NCBI GenBank assembly: GCA_037349105.1
Contig: JAYJMM010000120.1
Coordinates: 4,406,001 to 4,470,000 of the forward strand
DNA: 64,000 nt
Source: Limnomonas spitsbergensis
Taxonomy: Eukaryota; Chlorophyta; Chlorophyceae; Chlamydomonadales
Direction: 5' to 3'
Shown here piece by piece: positions 1-12,500 of this stretch (position 1 is its first letter; each line of letters opens with the position of its first letter). The translations under genes and the position numbers were made by a program. Below the pieces are notes generated by a model. The model was given only the letters and a program-made list of their open reading frames with translations. It was not told where the DNA came from and did no database searches.

Positions 1-583
1 ATTCCTCCTCTCCACGGTAGTAGCCATGTCCCATGGCATGGGACCCAGCCGGGCCGGGGGGGGGGGGTATTTCTTCTATCCACCGTAGTAGGACGGTGGG
101 GGGGGGCATTTCTCAGACCGGTTGGGCGGGGGGGGGGGCATTCCTCCTATCCACAGTAGTAGCCATGTCCCATGGCATGGGACCCATGGGACCCATGCTT
201 CGGCCATTCTGGATGGCCTCCATAATCGACGCACCGGTTCGCATGTCTATTTGACAATTCATTCAGGAGATTCCTCCTACCCTGACTGGTGCTACAGAAA
301 GAAAGAAAGAAAGATATACACCCTGAGGCGTGGATTGAGGAAGGCACCCGTTTGGCCGTACCACTGGGTAACCTACCAGCTGTTAGTGGACCCACCTCCC
401 CGACGGGGACACCCTCCTTTGGGGACTCCTTGGCAAACCAGTACCTGAGGGGACCCTGGCTGTGCGCCGTGCAGTTAAATGTGAGGGGCAAAAAGCCCTT
501 CGCCGCACCCAGGCGTGCATGCCGCACCCAGGCGTGCTTGCCGCACTTGATCCTCACCCGCCGCCCCTGATGGCTCTATGCAG
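1..583. other. G-rich non-coding sequence with short tandem duplication
   Basis: A segment of about 70 bp (TTCCTCCT..CCACGGTAGTAG..CATGTCCCATGGCATGGGACCC) occurs near 1-50 and again near 138-185, with degenerate copies between them, separated by G-runs. No convincing exon is seen. The region is probably intron of the gene that continues from 584. Confidence 0.4.
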
Positions 584-3500
584 GAGTTGTCAATCGGGCC
601 AGTGCGCCTCCCGGCCGGGCCAGGCATCACCTCGTGCGTCAACGCGCTCGGGGACTCTGCCCTTCTAGACGCAGGTCAGGTCTGATCACTTGTGATATCA
701 AACGGCTCGGTGGTGTGTGGCTAGGGTTTAGGGTCATGGCCAACAGCTTGGTGTGTGGCTAGGGTTTAGGGTCATGGCCAGCAGCTTGGTGTGTGGCTAG
801 GGTTTAGGGGCATGGCCAGCAGCTTGGTGTGTGGCTAGGGTTTAGGGGCATGGCCATCAGCTTGGTGTGTGGCTAGGGTTTAGGGTCATGGCCAGCAGCT
901 TGGTGTGTGGCTAGGGTTTAGGGTCATGGCCAGCAGCTTGGTGTGTGGCTAGGGTTTAGGGGCATGGCTAGCAGCTTGGTGTGTGGCTAGGGTTTAGGGT
1001 CATGGCCAGCAGCTTGGTGTGTGGCTAGGGTTTAGGGTCATGGCCAGCAGCTTGGTGTGTGGCTAGGGTTTAGGGTCATGCACAGGCTCTCATTACATTC
1101 ATACTTGACTCATGTACCTTCTCATTCGCCATGCAGAGGGCAGGAGGACCATGCTGCATGCACTACATCGGAGCGGCGGGGAGATGTGCTGCATCCTGAT
1201 GCGACATCTGGTGGGGGAGGGGGAGGCAAAGGATGAGGCTGGTGGATAGGCAAACAGTGTGTGTGGGTGGGTGGGTGGGTGGGTGGGTGGGTGGGTGGGT
1301 GGGTGGGGGTGGGTGTGGGTGGGTAGGGGTAGGGGTAGGGGGGGGGGTGAATTGTGTGTGCATGTGTGTGTGTGGGGGGGGGGTCTGATGAACGGATGGA
1401 TGGGCAACCGACATGTACAGGGGAGGCAAGCCACTTTAATGAAAAGAGAAACAACGAGGGGGCTGAACCAGTAGGATGGAATAGGTGTGGAAATTGCAGC
1501 CTCCGCAGCATTCCCTAAACCCTACACCCAAATCCGCCCAGACCCTTAACCCTAACCCTTAAAACCAGGAGATTGTTGCCTCCATAGCATTCACGATACC
1601 CTTCACCCAAATCCGCCCAGACCCTGAACCCTTAACCCTAAAACTGGGAGATTGCAGCCTCCACAGCATTCCCTTAACCCTACAACTAGCAGATTGTAGC
1701 TTCCACACCATTCCTGCACCTCAATGATGCCCGAAAGAGGCAGGGCAGCCTGCATCAGGTCTCACTGGCCCTAGGTCGTGAGGTAGCTGAACTGCTGCTG
1801 GATGAAGCTCTCTGGGATGAGTGCTGGGTGGACACTGATTGACACCCTTCACCCTCCACCTCCACACCTCACCTCCACCTAGCCCTGCCCCCACAGAAAT
1901 CCACCCAGCCACACCTTACCCTCTGCTTGATGCCCCCAACCCACTGCTTGACGCCCCCAACCCTCTCACCCCACCCAACTCCAATCCCCCCTGACCACTC
2001 ACGCACTCCAGTCTTGTTCCACACCGTCCTTTGCGTGCCATCAACTCCGACTCTGCACGCTGTTCCCGTCCACTGCCGTTTGCACGCAGTCCACACTGGC
2101 CGGCCCCTACATCTCCAACGAGCTGCTCCCCTGCATGTCTTCAATCCTGGATCCGGATACAAGCATGAACGCACAGGTGGGCGCCTTGAGGACCGGGGCC
2201 CTGGGTTGGGGGGGGGGCTCAGGTTTCAGCATACAGAAAGATGACGGCGCCGTCACTCTAAAGGCTTAAATGGGTGGGTGCGTGGGCGCCGCATCCATGA
2301 CGCGAGGTTGGACCAAGGCATAGATCTCTCTTGGGAACTCTGGCCCCCATTTCGTCATCCAGACAAGAGGTTGGGCAGTTCGACCGCTCCTTCTGATCCT
2401 TTTGTAATTAACGACTGGTGGTTGATTTCGTCATCCAGGCTAGAGGTTGGACCGCTCTGCCTGATCCTTTTGTAATGAACGACTGGGTGGTTGTGAATAG
2501 GCTGCATCAAGAACTAGTCCAGGTCGCGTGACTCCGTGAGTCTCTAACAAGAACTTGACAAGGTGGCGCAACCCAATGGGCCTGCCCCTGAAGCTCTGTT
2601 CCCCGTTCTGATACCTTGCACTGTAACAAGCCAGGTCAATGTCCTGTGTGTGAGGCTGTCGAGGGTAAGGGTTAGGGTTTAGGGTTCAAAACCCTGTAAC
2701 AAGCCAGGTCAGTGTCCTGTTAGTGAGGCTGTCAAGGGTTTAGGGTTAGGGTTAAGGGTTTAAAACCCTGAAACAAGCCAGGTCAGTGTCCTGTAAGTGA
2801 GGCTGTCAAGGGTTTAGGGTTAGGGTTTAGGGTTTAAAACCCTGAAACAGGCCAGGTCAGTGACCTGTGTGTGAGGCTGTTGCCTTCATAGGCTGCATCA
2901 TTAACCAGCGTATAATTTAATGGTGTTGTTAGATAGAAGTGCAAATAAGTCAATGACCGAATCTTAACAATTCGTAGCAGTGCAGTTCAGGAGTATCTCG
3001 GTGTCTTCCCATGTAAGCAGGATAATCTGTGTTCCACCAGTCTAAGAAGACACGCCAAGTACATCAGCAGTACACCTTGGTCACACACAGAGGGATCTCA
3101 CAGCTTTGCCTCCATTCTGGCAACCACCCGGTCCTACCCCACGTCCCTTGCGCTGAAAAATGAAATGCTATCCCTCTTCCCTCTGATCTCATGCAGTCTT
3201 TCCTCCCCCATGGCTCGGCTACATGTCAGCTACATTCCAGGCTCTGGCGGGGGGCCCCGGTTGTGGCCAGCCATGCTGCATTGACCACCAGTCGTTGGCC
3301 GGTCTTGGATTGGTCCCAATCGGGCATTTCGTGGCTGCGGGGCGGCCTGTCAAAGGTGGACTTTTAGCCGGAAAGAAGTCGCTGATGAGATTCTCATGAC
3401 CCCCCCCTTCGACCCTCTCCAGTGCCTCAATCAGGCCCTTCTTTGACAGAGGAGGTCCTCCGGCAAGACCTGGCCACACCTCGGTCCTTCCCCACTCCCT

Positions 3501-6500
3501 TTGCGCAGAAAAATAAAAAAGCTTCCCCACATCCTTCTGACTGATCTGATGGCCTGCCCTCTGCCCTCCTCCCTCCGGTGCCTCAACCAGGCCCTGTTGC
3601 TGACGAAGGAGGTCCTCCAACGGGATCTGGCAACCACCCAGTCCTCCCCCGCGCCCATTTGCTGGGAAATAAAAAATCCTCCCCTCGTCCCTGATCTCAT
3701 GCCCTCCTCTTTGACCCCCTCAGTGCCTCAACCAGGCCCTTTCGTTGACTGAGGAGGTCCTCCGGCGAGACCTGGCCACCACCCGGTTCATCCCAGCACC
3801 CCACGCGCCCGCCGCCGCTGCCGCCGCCCCCGCCGTCCGCATGGTCTCAATCGAGATCCCCACCGACCTGCTCAAGTCGATCGAGCGGGCGGTGGCTGAT
3901 CACTACCCTCAGCGCGGCGGGGTGGCTGCCGGGGATTATTGGCTGCCGCAGGCGATGGAGCAGCGGGTTCGCGTCCAGGTCGGTTGCCGGGGACAGGGCG
4001 GGGGGGCAGCTACGATTTAGCTACATTATGGTTAGGACAGCTATGATTCAGCTACATAACAGCATAATGCAGTTGTCATCCAGCTACATTATGGCCTGTG
4101 GCAGCAATGTTTCAGCTGCATTACCGCCTGTTGCTGTTCTGATTCAGCTACATTACGGCCTGTGGCAGCTACAATTCAGCTACAGTACAGCATGTGGCTG
4201 GGGTGTCCTGGTGAAGCAAGCCCTGCTGCCTGGGCCACCGGCCCTATACCTCAAGTTAAATCTCCATTTACCCATTGGTGGCTGCCCAATGACCTGCCAA
4301 GGGTTGTCAGGTGCACGCCAATTAAACACGGCAGTGTGTCCAACAATGCCGCACGCAGTGCAGCTCACCCACACAAACTCTCGATTTTATACCATAGATT
4401 GGCGTTGATGATAGTTATACCTGCACTGCATCACTCAACCCTTAACAATGTCCATCATGAGGGAAGGCGAGCACGGCTATGTATCTACACTCTGTACCCA
4501 TACTGACGATTTTGTTGAAAGGCCAGCACCAGGTTCATGGTGCCTCCTGTACCTCTAGGGTTTAGGGTTCAGGATTAAGGCCAGCACCAGGTTCATGGTG
4601 CCCCCTGTACCTCTAGGGTTTAGGGTTCAGGGTTTAGGCCAGCACCAGGTTCATGGTGCCTCCCGTACGTCTAGGGTCTAGGGTTCAGGGTTTAGGCCAG
4701 CACCAGGTTCATAGTGCCTCCTGTACGTCTAGGGTTTAGGGTTCAGGGTTAAGGCCAGCACCAGGTTCATGGTGCCTCCCGTACGTTTAGGGTTCAGGGA
4801 TTAGGCCAGCACCAGGTTCATGGTGCCTCCCGTACGTCTAGGGTCTAGGGTTCAGGGTTTAGGCCAGCACCAGGTTCATGGTGCCCCCTGTACCTCTAGG
4901 GTTTAGGGTTCAGGGTTTAGGCCAGCACCAGGTTCATGGTGCCTCCTGTACGTCTAGGGTTTAGGATTCAGGGTTTAGGCCAGCACCAGGTTCATGGTGC
5001 ATCCCGTACGCCTAGGGTTAAGGGTTCAGGGTTTAGGCCAGCACCCGGTTCATGGTGCCTCCCGTACGTCTAGGGTTTAGAATTCAGGGTTTAGGCCAGC
5101 ACCAGGTTCATGGTGCCTCCCGTAGGCCACCTGCTGATTACTGCGGGGCCCGCAAAGACCCTTCGATTCCTGGACTGACTGAGGCGGCCCTCCTTTCCCC
5201 ACCCATGATCTGGTGGCCCCTAACCGCCTTCCTTCTGCCTCCCCCTTCCGCCGCCCCTGAATCCCCACACTCCCCTCCTCCTGTCTTTCATGCACCGGCA
5301 ATTTGAAAACACCCACACAAAAACAAGAAATGCATTGGTGCTTTTTGAAAATGAACAGGCGGGGAAACGACCGGCCGAGGCCGCGCTGGCCCTGGCCTAC
5401 GCCTCCCTGATGCGCTCCGGCAAGCTGAGCTGGCAGGAGCTTCTGATAGGCAGGCCCCGCACCTTGACCACGTCGGATCAGCAGTTCCTGTACAAGGCGT
5501 ACGGCATGGCGGAGTTCTGGAAGGTGGCGCCCGGCTCGCAGCGCAAGATGACCAGCAGGCTGCTGGCTAGGCTCCTGGAGCACGGGCGAGAGGGGGCGGC
5601 CACCGCAGCGCCAGGAGCAGATGTAGGTACCAATCGGGGCAGATGCTTCCCCCTGCATGCATCATCAGGGAATGATCCTTGTATCTCCCCTTGTATCCCC
5701 CCTTGTATCCCCCCTTGTACCCCCCCTTGTATCCCCCCTTGTATCTCCCCTTGTATCCCCCCTTGTATCCCCCCTTGTATCTCCCCTTGTATCCCCCCTT
5801 GTATCTCCCCTTGTATCCCCCCTTGTATCCCCCCTTGTATCCCCCCTTGTATCCCCCCTTGTACCCCCCCTTGTATCCCCCCTTGTATCTCCCCTTGTAT
5901 CTCCCCTTGTATCCCCCCTTGTACCCCCCCTTGTATCCCCCCTTGTATCCCCCCTTGTATCTCCCCTTGTATCTCCCCTTGTACCCCCCCTTGTATCCCC
6001 CCTTGTATCCCCCCTTGTATCTCCCCTTGTATCCCCCCTTGTACCCCCCCTTGTATCCCCCCTTGTATCTCCCCTTGTATCTCCCCTTGTATCCCCCCTT
6101 GTATCCCCCCTTGTATCCCCCCTTGTATCTCCCCTTGTATCCCCCCTTGTATCCCCCCTTGTATCTCCCCTTGTATCCCCCCTTGTATCCCCCCTTGTAT
6201 CCCCCCTTGTATCCCCCCTTGCATCCCCCCTTGTATCTCTCCTTGTATCCCCCCTTGCATCCCCCCTTGTATCCCCCCTTGTATCCCCCCTTGTATCTCC
6301 CCTTGTATCCCACCTTGTATCCCCCCTTGTATCTCCCCTTGTATCTCCCCTTGTACCCCCCCTTGTATCCCCCCTTGTATCTCCCCTTGTATCCCCCCTT
6401 GTATCTCCCCTTGTATCTCCCCTTGTATCCCCCCTTGTATCCCCCCTTGTATCCCCCCTTGTATCCCCCCTTGTATCCCCCCTTGCATCCCCCCTTGTAT

Positions 6501-9500
6501 CCCCCCTTGTATCTCCCCTTGTATCTCCCCTTGTATCCCCCCTTGTATCCCCCCTTGTATCCCCCCTTGTATCCCCCCTTGTATCCCCCCTTGTATCCCC
6601 CCTTGTATCTCCCCTTGTATCCCCCCTTGTATCTCCCCTTGTATCCCCCCTTGTATCCCCCCTTGTATCCCCCCTTGTATCCCCCCTTGTATCCCCCCTT
6701 GTATCCCCCCTTGCATCCCCCCTTGTATCCCCCCTTGTATCTCCCCTTGTATCTCCCCTTGTATCCCCCCTTGTATCCCCCCTTGTATCCCCCCTTGTAT
6801 CCCCCCTTGTATCCCCCCTTGTATCCCCCCTTGTATCTCCCCTTGTATCCCCCCTTGTATCCCCCCTTGTATCCCCCCTTGTATCTCCCCTTGTATCCCC
6901 CCTTGTATCCCCCCTTGTATCCCCCCTTGCATCCCCCCTTGCATCTCCCCTTGTATCCCCCCTTGTATCCCCCCTTGTATCTCCCCTTGTATCTCCCCTT
7001 GTATCTCCCCTTGTATCCCCCCTTGTATCCCCCCTTGTATCTGTGCCCATCCTGTTCCGATCCCACTGGCTGCCAGCCTGCTCCGATTCCTCCCTCTGGA
7101 GGCAGTGGTTTCGCTTTCGTGACTCAGCTACATGTCAGCTTCAGTCCGGCCTCTGGCTGGACACCCTATTTGTGGCCAGCCATGCTGCTTTAGCCACAAG
7201 TTGTCGTCCTGTCCAGATTCGGTCCCATTCGGGCATATGTCAGCAGCGGAGCTGCCTGCCGAAGGTGCACTCATAGCGGAAAAAAGAACCACTGCCTGAG
7301 GGTGCCCTAGCTTACACTTTTGCCTCTCCTTCGCTGCCTGCCCCTGACCTAGGTGTCCATCCTGCTCCTGTCCCACTGGCTGCGCGCCTGCTTCGACCTT
7401 GACAGCTCAGACTCGCTCCGGGTGCTCACCCGCCAGCTGGCGCTCTTCCCCGCCACCCGGGCCTGGGTGGAGGGTGCCTACCACTTCGCCGAGGACTGCA
7501 GCCAGCGCGGGGGCGCCGCCGCCGCCTGCGTGTGGGAGCGGACGGACCTGCTGACGGCCAAGGTGCTGCAGGCCGTGGTGGCCAAGGGTGGGGCCGGAGT
7601 ACTCACCAGGCTGGTGGGCGAGGACGAGGTCAGGAGGACGACGGGAGGCGGAGGGGGAGGAGGGGGAGGGCAGCCGCCGCGGCGGTCGCTGTTTGTTCGC
7701 CCCAGCCTGATTGAGGTGAGGGAGACGTGTCGATCATGGTTGTAATGATTTGCATCTGAGTCCTGCTTGACTTGAACATAGTAAGCTAGTCTTCCTTGGA
7801 ATGACTTGCATGTAAGTCCTGGGCTGGAGGCCGGTGTGAGGCACGGGGACCAGAGCGTCTCCAGGGGCGTGGGGCTGCAGGCTGAGGCTGCCCATGTGAT
7901 AGGGTGCCTGAGGAATCGAATAGGGCCTCACTAGCTGTGAGCCGTGGAAATTCGTACCTTGCATTCGCCAACGCGGCGCAGCTGCATCAAGGAGGATGAT
8001 ATGGCACATGCATACATAAGTGTGATCGCAAGTGTGGCCGTTAGTGTGGACGTGCTTTGCTGGTGTGCTGGCATGACCGGATAGCGAAGACGTGTTCCTG
8101 CTCAATACACAGGACTGCTGTCAAAAGTGATGTCCTTGATGTCTTTATTGGAGATTCAAAAGGCATCACACTTATTAAGACCCTCACCATCCCTACGCCC
8201 CCCACCCTCCTGCTCCACCTCATTCTTCCTCACTTCACCTCACTCGCCTTCAACCCCTCCACTCCACCTCACTCTTCCTCACTCCAATTCACCCCCACCC
8301 CTCTCACTCTACCTCAATCCCCCTCTCACTCTACGTCACCCCCTGCATCTCACTCTACATCACTCCAAACTTCAACCCCACAGCACTCCATCCCACCCTT
8401 TCCCACAGGTCGACAACCAGCGCAACCGTAACCTCACTCCATCCCACTCTTTTACACAGGTCCACACCCAGCGCAACCGTGACCTTACCGCCAGCACCTG
8501 CACCGTGTCCGAGCTGCTGAGGTGGCGACACGCGGCCTGCCTGCAGATGTTAGCCACGGCCAACGCCTGCGCCGGCGTGCTGGCCGTCAAGTGCTCCGCG
8601 TTTGCACGGGCGGCACTGGTGTCCTGCGGCGGGGTGATGGTGGGGAGCCTGCTCCTGGTGCATCGAGCAGAGGTGGAGGCGCTGGATTCGGGTGGGTGCT
8701 GCCAGGGGGGCGTATTTTGTCCCTTTTGTCCCATTTTCTCTCCTTTCATGAGGCACGGGTTATGAAGCATGGAGTACTGGAGCAAGGACGGGTGAGTGGC
8801 TAGCCGCTTTGTGAGTGAGGGATGATGTTCCCGAGGCTTATAGTGGGGCCACGCCCAATCCCCCCCCCCTGGTCGGCCATTATGGGCCATGCTTCCGCAA
8901 GTGCATTTTTCTGATCGATCCGTTGTGAATGTTTTGAGCCCTGGCGACCTGCCTCTTCCCTCCCCTCCCTGCTCAGTGGTCGATTCGTCTGTCCCCGTGC
9001 GCCACCAGCCGGGTCAGGAGCCAAGCCACCCAGTGGACCTGGACCTGGTCACTGCTCTGTCCTGCGAGAAGCACGCTAGCCCGGCAGCCCTCATCACACA
9101 TGTAAGGCGCAACCTAGCCCGGCAGGCCACGTGTGAGATGCCCGTACACACGCCGTGTTCATTCATTGATTCCCGCCCTGACCTCCCTGCTGGATATGTT
9201 TGTGGGAGTATCATCCATGATGGCTGGATATGTCTTGGGTGCCATCTCTGTCTGCTGGATATATTTGTGGGAGTTCCATGTTCATACCCTGTTCCCCGCT
9301 CTCACCCTGTCCGGCTGGCGACACCTCCTCTCAGTGGTTGCGCAGTGTGGCCTCGCACGTAAACCCTACGGAGCTGGCCGTGAACCCTGCGGTGGAGCCC
9401 GAGCACTGGCTGGTGCGCGTTATGTCCATGCTGGTGGCGACGGTGGCTGCGGTGCCAGGGGGGCGGCCTGAAACAGCCAGATTCGACCGAGTGGTGCTCA

Positions 9501-12500
9501 AAGTGAGTGCTGGACCTGTCGGGTTGCTGTTGTTGAAGTTTGCGCAGCTTTTACAGTCCGACGAGGCTTCACATTTCATGCATGGGACTCGTGCCTGTAA
9601 AGCAGTACAGGCACTAAATACGCTAGGACAGGGAGCGAAAACCAGTGACCCCCCTGGACAAGCAACCAACACACAACCACCGAGCAGTCGTGTGGGAATG
9701 AACCCCATAGTGCAGAAGATTAGCCCCAGCCGTGGGAGAGGTGGTCCAACTTGTTGAGGGTTAGTCTCTTGAGGGGCTGGGGATCCGGTCTAAATGTCCT
9801 GCTCTGTTGGTGTTTGGAGGGTGAAGACTTCTTTCCTTTCTTTTCTCCCGTGCCTTCTCTCTTGAGTTCCCTAGCAGAACCTTTTTTATTGATTGGAGGG
9901 TGAAGACTCCTTTCCTTTCTTTTCTCCCTTGCCTTCTCTCTTGAGTTCCCTAGCAGACCCTTTGTTGTTGTTTTGGAGGGTGAAGACTCCTTTCCTTTAT
10001 TTTATATTATTTATTGAGTTTCCTGGCAGACTTTTTGCTTGCCGACGTTGCCGAGCTTTGTGTTTGAGCAGGGCCCAGACGTGTAACGTCATGAACCTGT
10101 CGGGTTGCCTCGGGAGCTGTGAGAGAGGGTGGGTGTAGCGGTATGAGGTATTCTTTAGCAAAACATTTCCCCCCAGAGCATTTTGCAAAGCTTTCCCCCC
10201 CGTTTCCCCCCCTTTAAAATGCATTTTCTCCTTTGCAATGCATTTCTCCCCTTTTAAATGCATTTCCCCCCTTTGAAATGCATTTTTCTCTTGAGCACAG
10301 ACAAGGAAACGCGCTTCAGATTGTGAGGTCTGCTTAGAACGCCGGGTCCCATGTTCCTGCCCCCTCATATAGGAGGATGGCATGGCTGCACCATGACCCA
10401 GGCTGTGCATGGTAGCTGGAATTGAGCCTAGTCATCCTATCAGCCCCACACGGCCGAGCGTTCAGCAGGGCCCAGTGGGTATGCACCGCTCTTCACCTTC
10501 TATCGATCCTACCCCCTTGTGCAGGCGATGACGAGTTATGTTCTGAGTGATTTGACTTCGATGAGCTCTGCGGACGCCGTCCGAGCGAACATCAACGGGA
10601 GGCAGCAGGTGCTCGCGCTCACGCTGGACCTCTTTCCTCAGCTGCTCATCGCCCGCGTGGGCAAGAGGTGCGCCTGCTACCCTAGTATCTGAGATACAAG
10701 TCACTAGCCAGAACATGGCGTTGGGGTGATTTTTGTTTGGCTTGGGTTTGCTGTACGTGGTCGGGCTTTTCAAATCTGGCCCTCGCAAGCCCATGCAAGA
10801 CGAATGAAACGGCGAGCTGGTTCAATATTCCAAAGTTGTTTGGCCAAGAGGTGCGCCTGGGTGATGGGTGGGGGCGCTGGCTACTAGGATGAGGGTTCCA
10901 GTACGCCGGCCACCAGGTTGAGGGCTTAGGGTTCATTATCAAGAGTGTCGGTGCGCTGGCCGCCAGGTTTAGGGTGAAGGGTTTGCGTGTGCCGTCCACC
11001 AGCAATTTTCAGAGTGCTATACCACAATTCTTGGTAAAAAGCGGGTTTCGGGTTCGGCTCGGCGTGGTTAATCCGGCGGCGGGGTGATGACAGTTGTGAT
11101 CTCCCCTGCTTCTTGTTGAAGTCCGTCCTCCGCAGGCGCCCCGTCGAGCTGCTTTGCTTTTGCTTAATTAGATGTTTCGAAGAGTCCTGACTGCACTCTC
11201 ATTCTGAACAGCGCGTGCGCCGTGCTGGCGGGAGATTGAGGGCAAGCAATGGGTAAAAAACCAGGGGTACTTGAAATTATATGGGTTTTTTAGTTAGTTT
11301 GTTTGTTTTTTTGTGCACGGAACTATTGGTTCTTACGGGGGATAAAACATCAAAGAAGCAAATCAGACTAACACTACGGTAAAATCCGGGTTAAGCCGAT
11401 TCCTTCAGAAAATCACTGCCGCTCACCCGGTTTGGGGTGAAGTGTTAGAAGATTTGGGTACACCGGCCAGCAGGTTGAGGGTTTAAGGTTTCATGGTGGC
11501 TGCCACTGCCACTGCCAGAGTTTGCCACAAGGCGAGGTGCACACATGATGGCATATGACAGCTCTTTCAGGAATGTCTTGGATAGCCTGATTGTGAATGC
11601 CAACTTTACCGTGCGTCCAAAATGTCGGAGCCTGACAAGTTGTTTGAATGAATTTTTAGACCCGCCGCTTAGTATGTGTCGGGCCGCTTCCCCTTCTGCC
11701 CAAGATGTCGGAGCATGACAGCTTAAGAAAGAGGATCTAGACCAGTCTGACTGTGCCTGGCTGATCCAGAGGATCTAGAGGATCTAGAGGACCCAGAAGA
11801 TCTAGACGCTGGTTGACTATGCCTGGCTGATCCAGAGGATCTAGAGGATCTAGAGCACCCAGAGGATCTAGACCAGCCTGGCTGTGCCTGGCTGATCCAG
11901 AGGATCTAGAGGATCTAGAGGACCCAGAAGATCTAGACCAGTCTGACTGTGCCTGGCTGATCCAGAGGATCTAGAGGATCTAGAGGACCCAGAAGATCTA
12001 GACGCTGGTTGACTATGCCTGGCTGATCCAGAGGATCTAGAGGATCTAGAGCACCCAGAGGATCTAGACCAGCCTGACTGTGCCTGGCTGATCCAGAGGA
12101 ACTAGAGGATCCAGAGGATCTAGACCAGTCTGATTGTGCCTGGCTGATCCTGAGGAACTAGAGGATCTAGACCCTGGCTAACTGTGACAGCTTTTGAAAG
12201 ACGGCCTCCCCCCTGACTGACTGTGTCTGCTCGCCTCCCCGCTCGCCCTCGCTCTTAAAATTCTGCGGACTCCCGACTCGCTGCCTATCTCCCTCACACG
12301 CCTCATACACGCAGCCACTCCCCCTCGCACTGTGACGTGCTTGTGGCCCTCAACCTCCTGGCCTGGATGGAGCAGCTGTTTGAGAGCCCGGTGATGCAGG
12401 GTGTGGAGGCGCTGGGCAGGTGAGGGCGCTCGGGAGTGATACGTTCTGAGTCTACGAGACCACCTAGTCCGTGATCTGGTGGCCGCCAAACACAGAATGG

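Noticed and set aside
704..1080. CRISPR-like array
   Set aside because: Units are contiguous direct repeats with no unique spacers; the genome is eukaryotic. The same holds for all other arrays here.
1099..1511. Minus-strand PTHPPTHPPTH ORFs
   Set aside because: Produced by the GGGT microsatellite.
5290..7276. Long ORFs (up to 610 codons) on both strands over the CCTTGTATCCCC array
   Set aside because: A 12-bp period keeps whole frames open; only 5359-5622 has non-repetitive coding character and splice sites.
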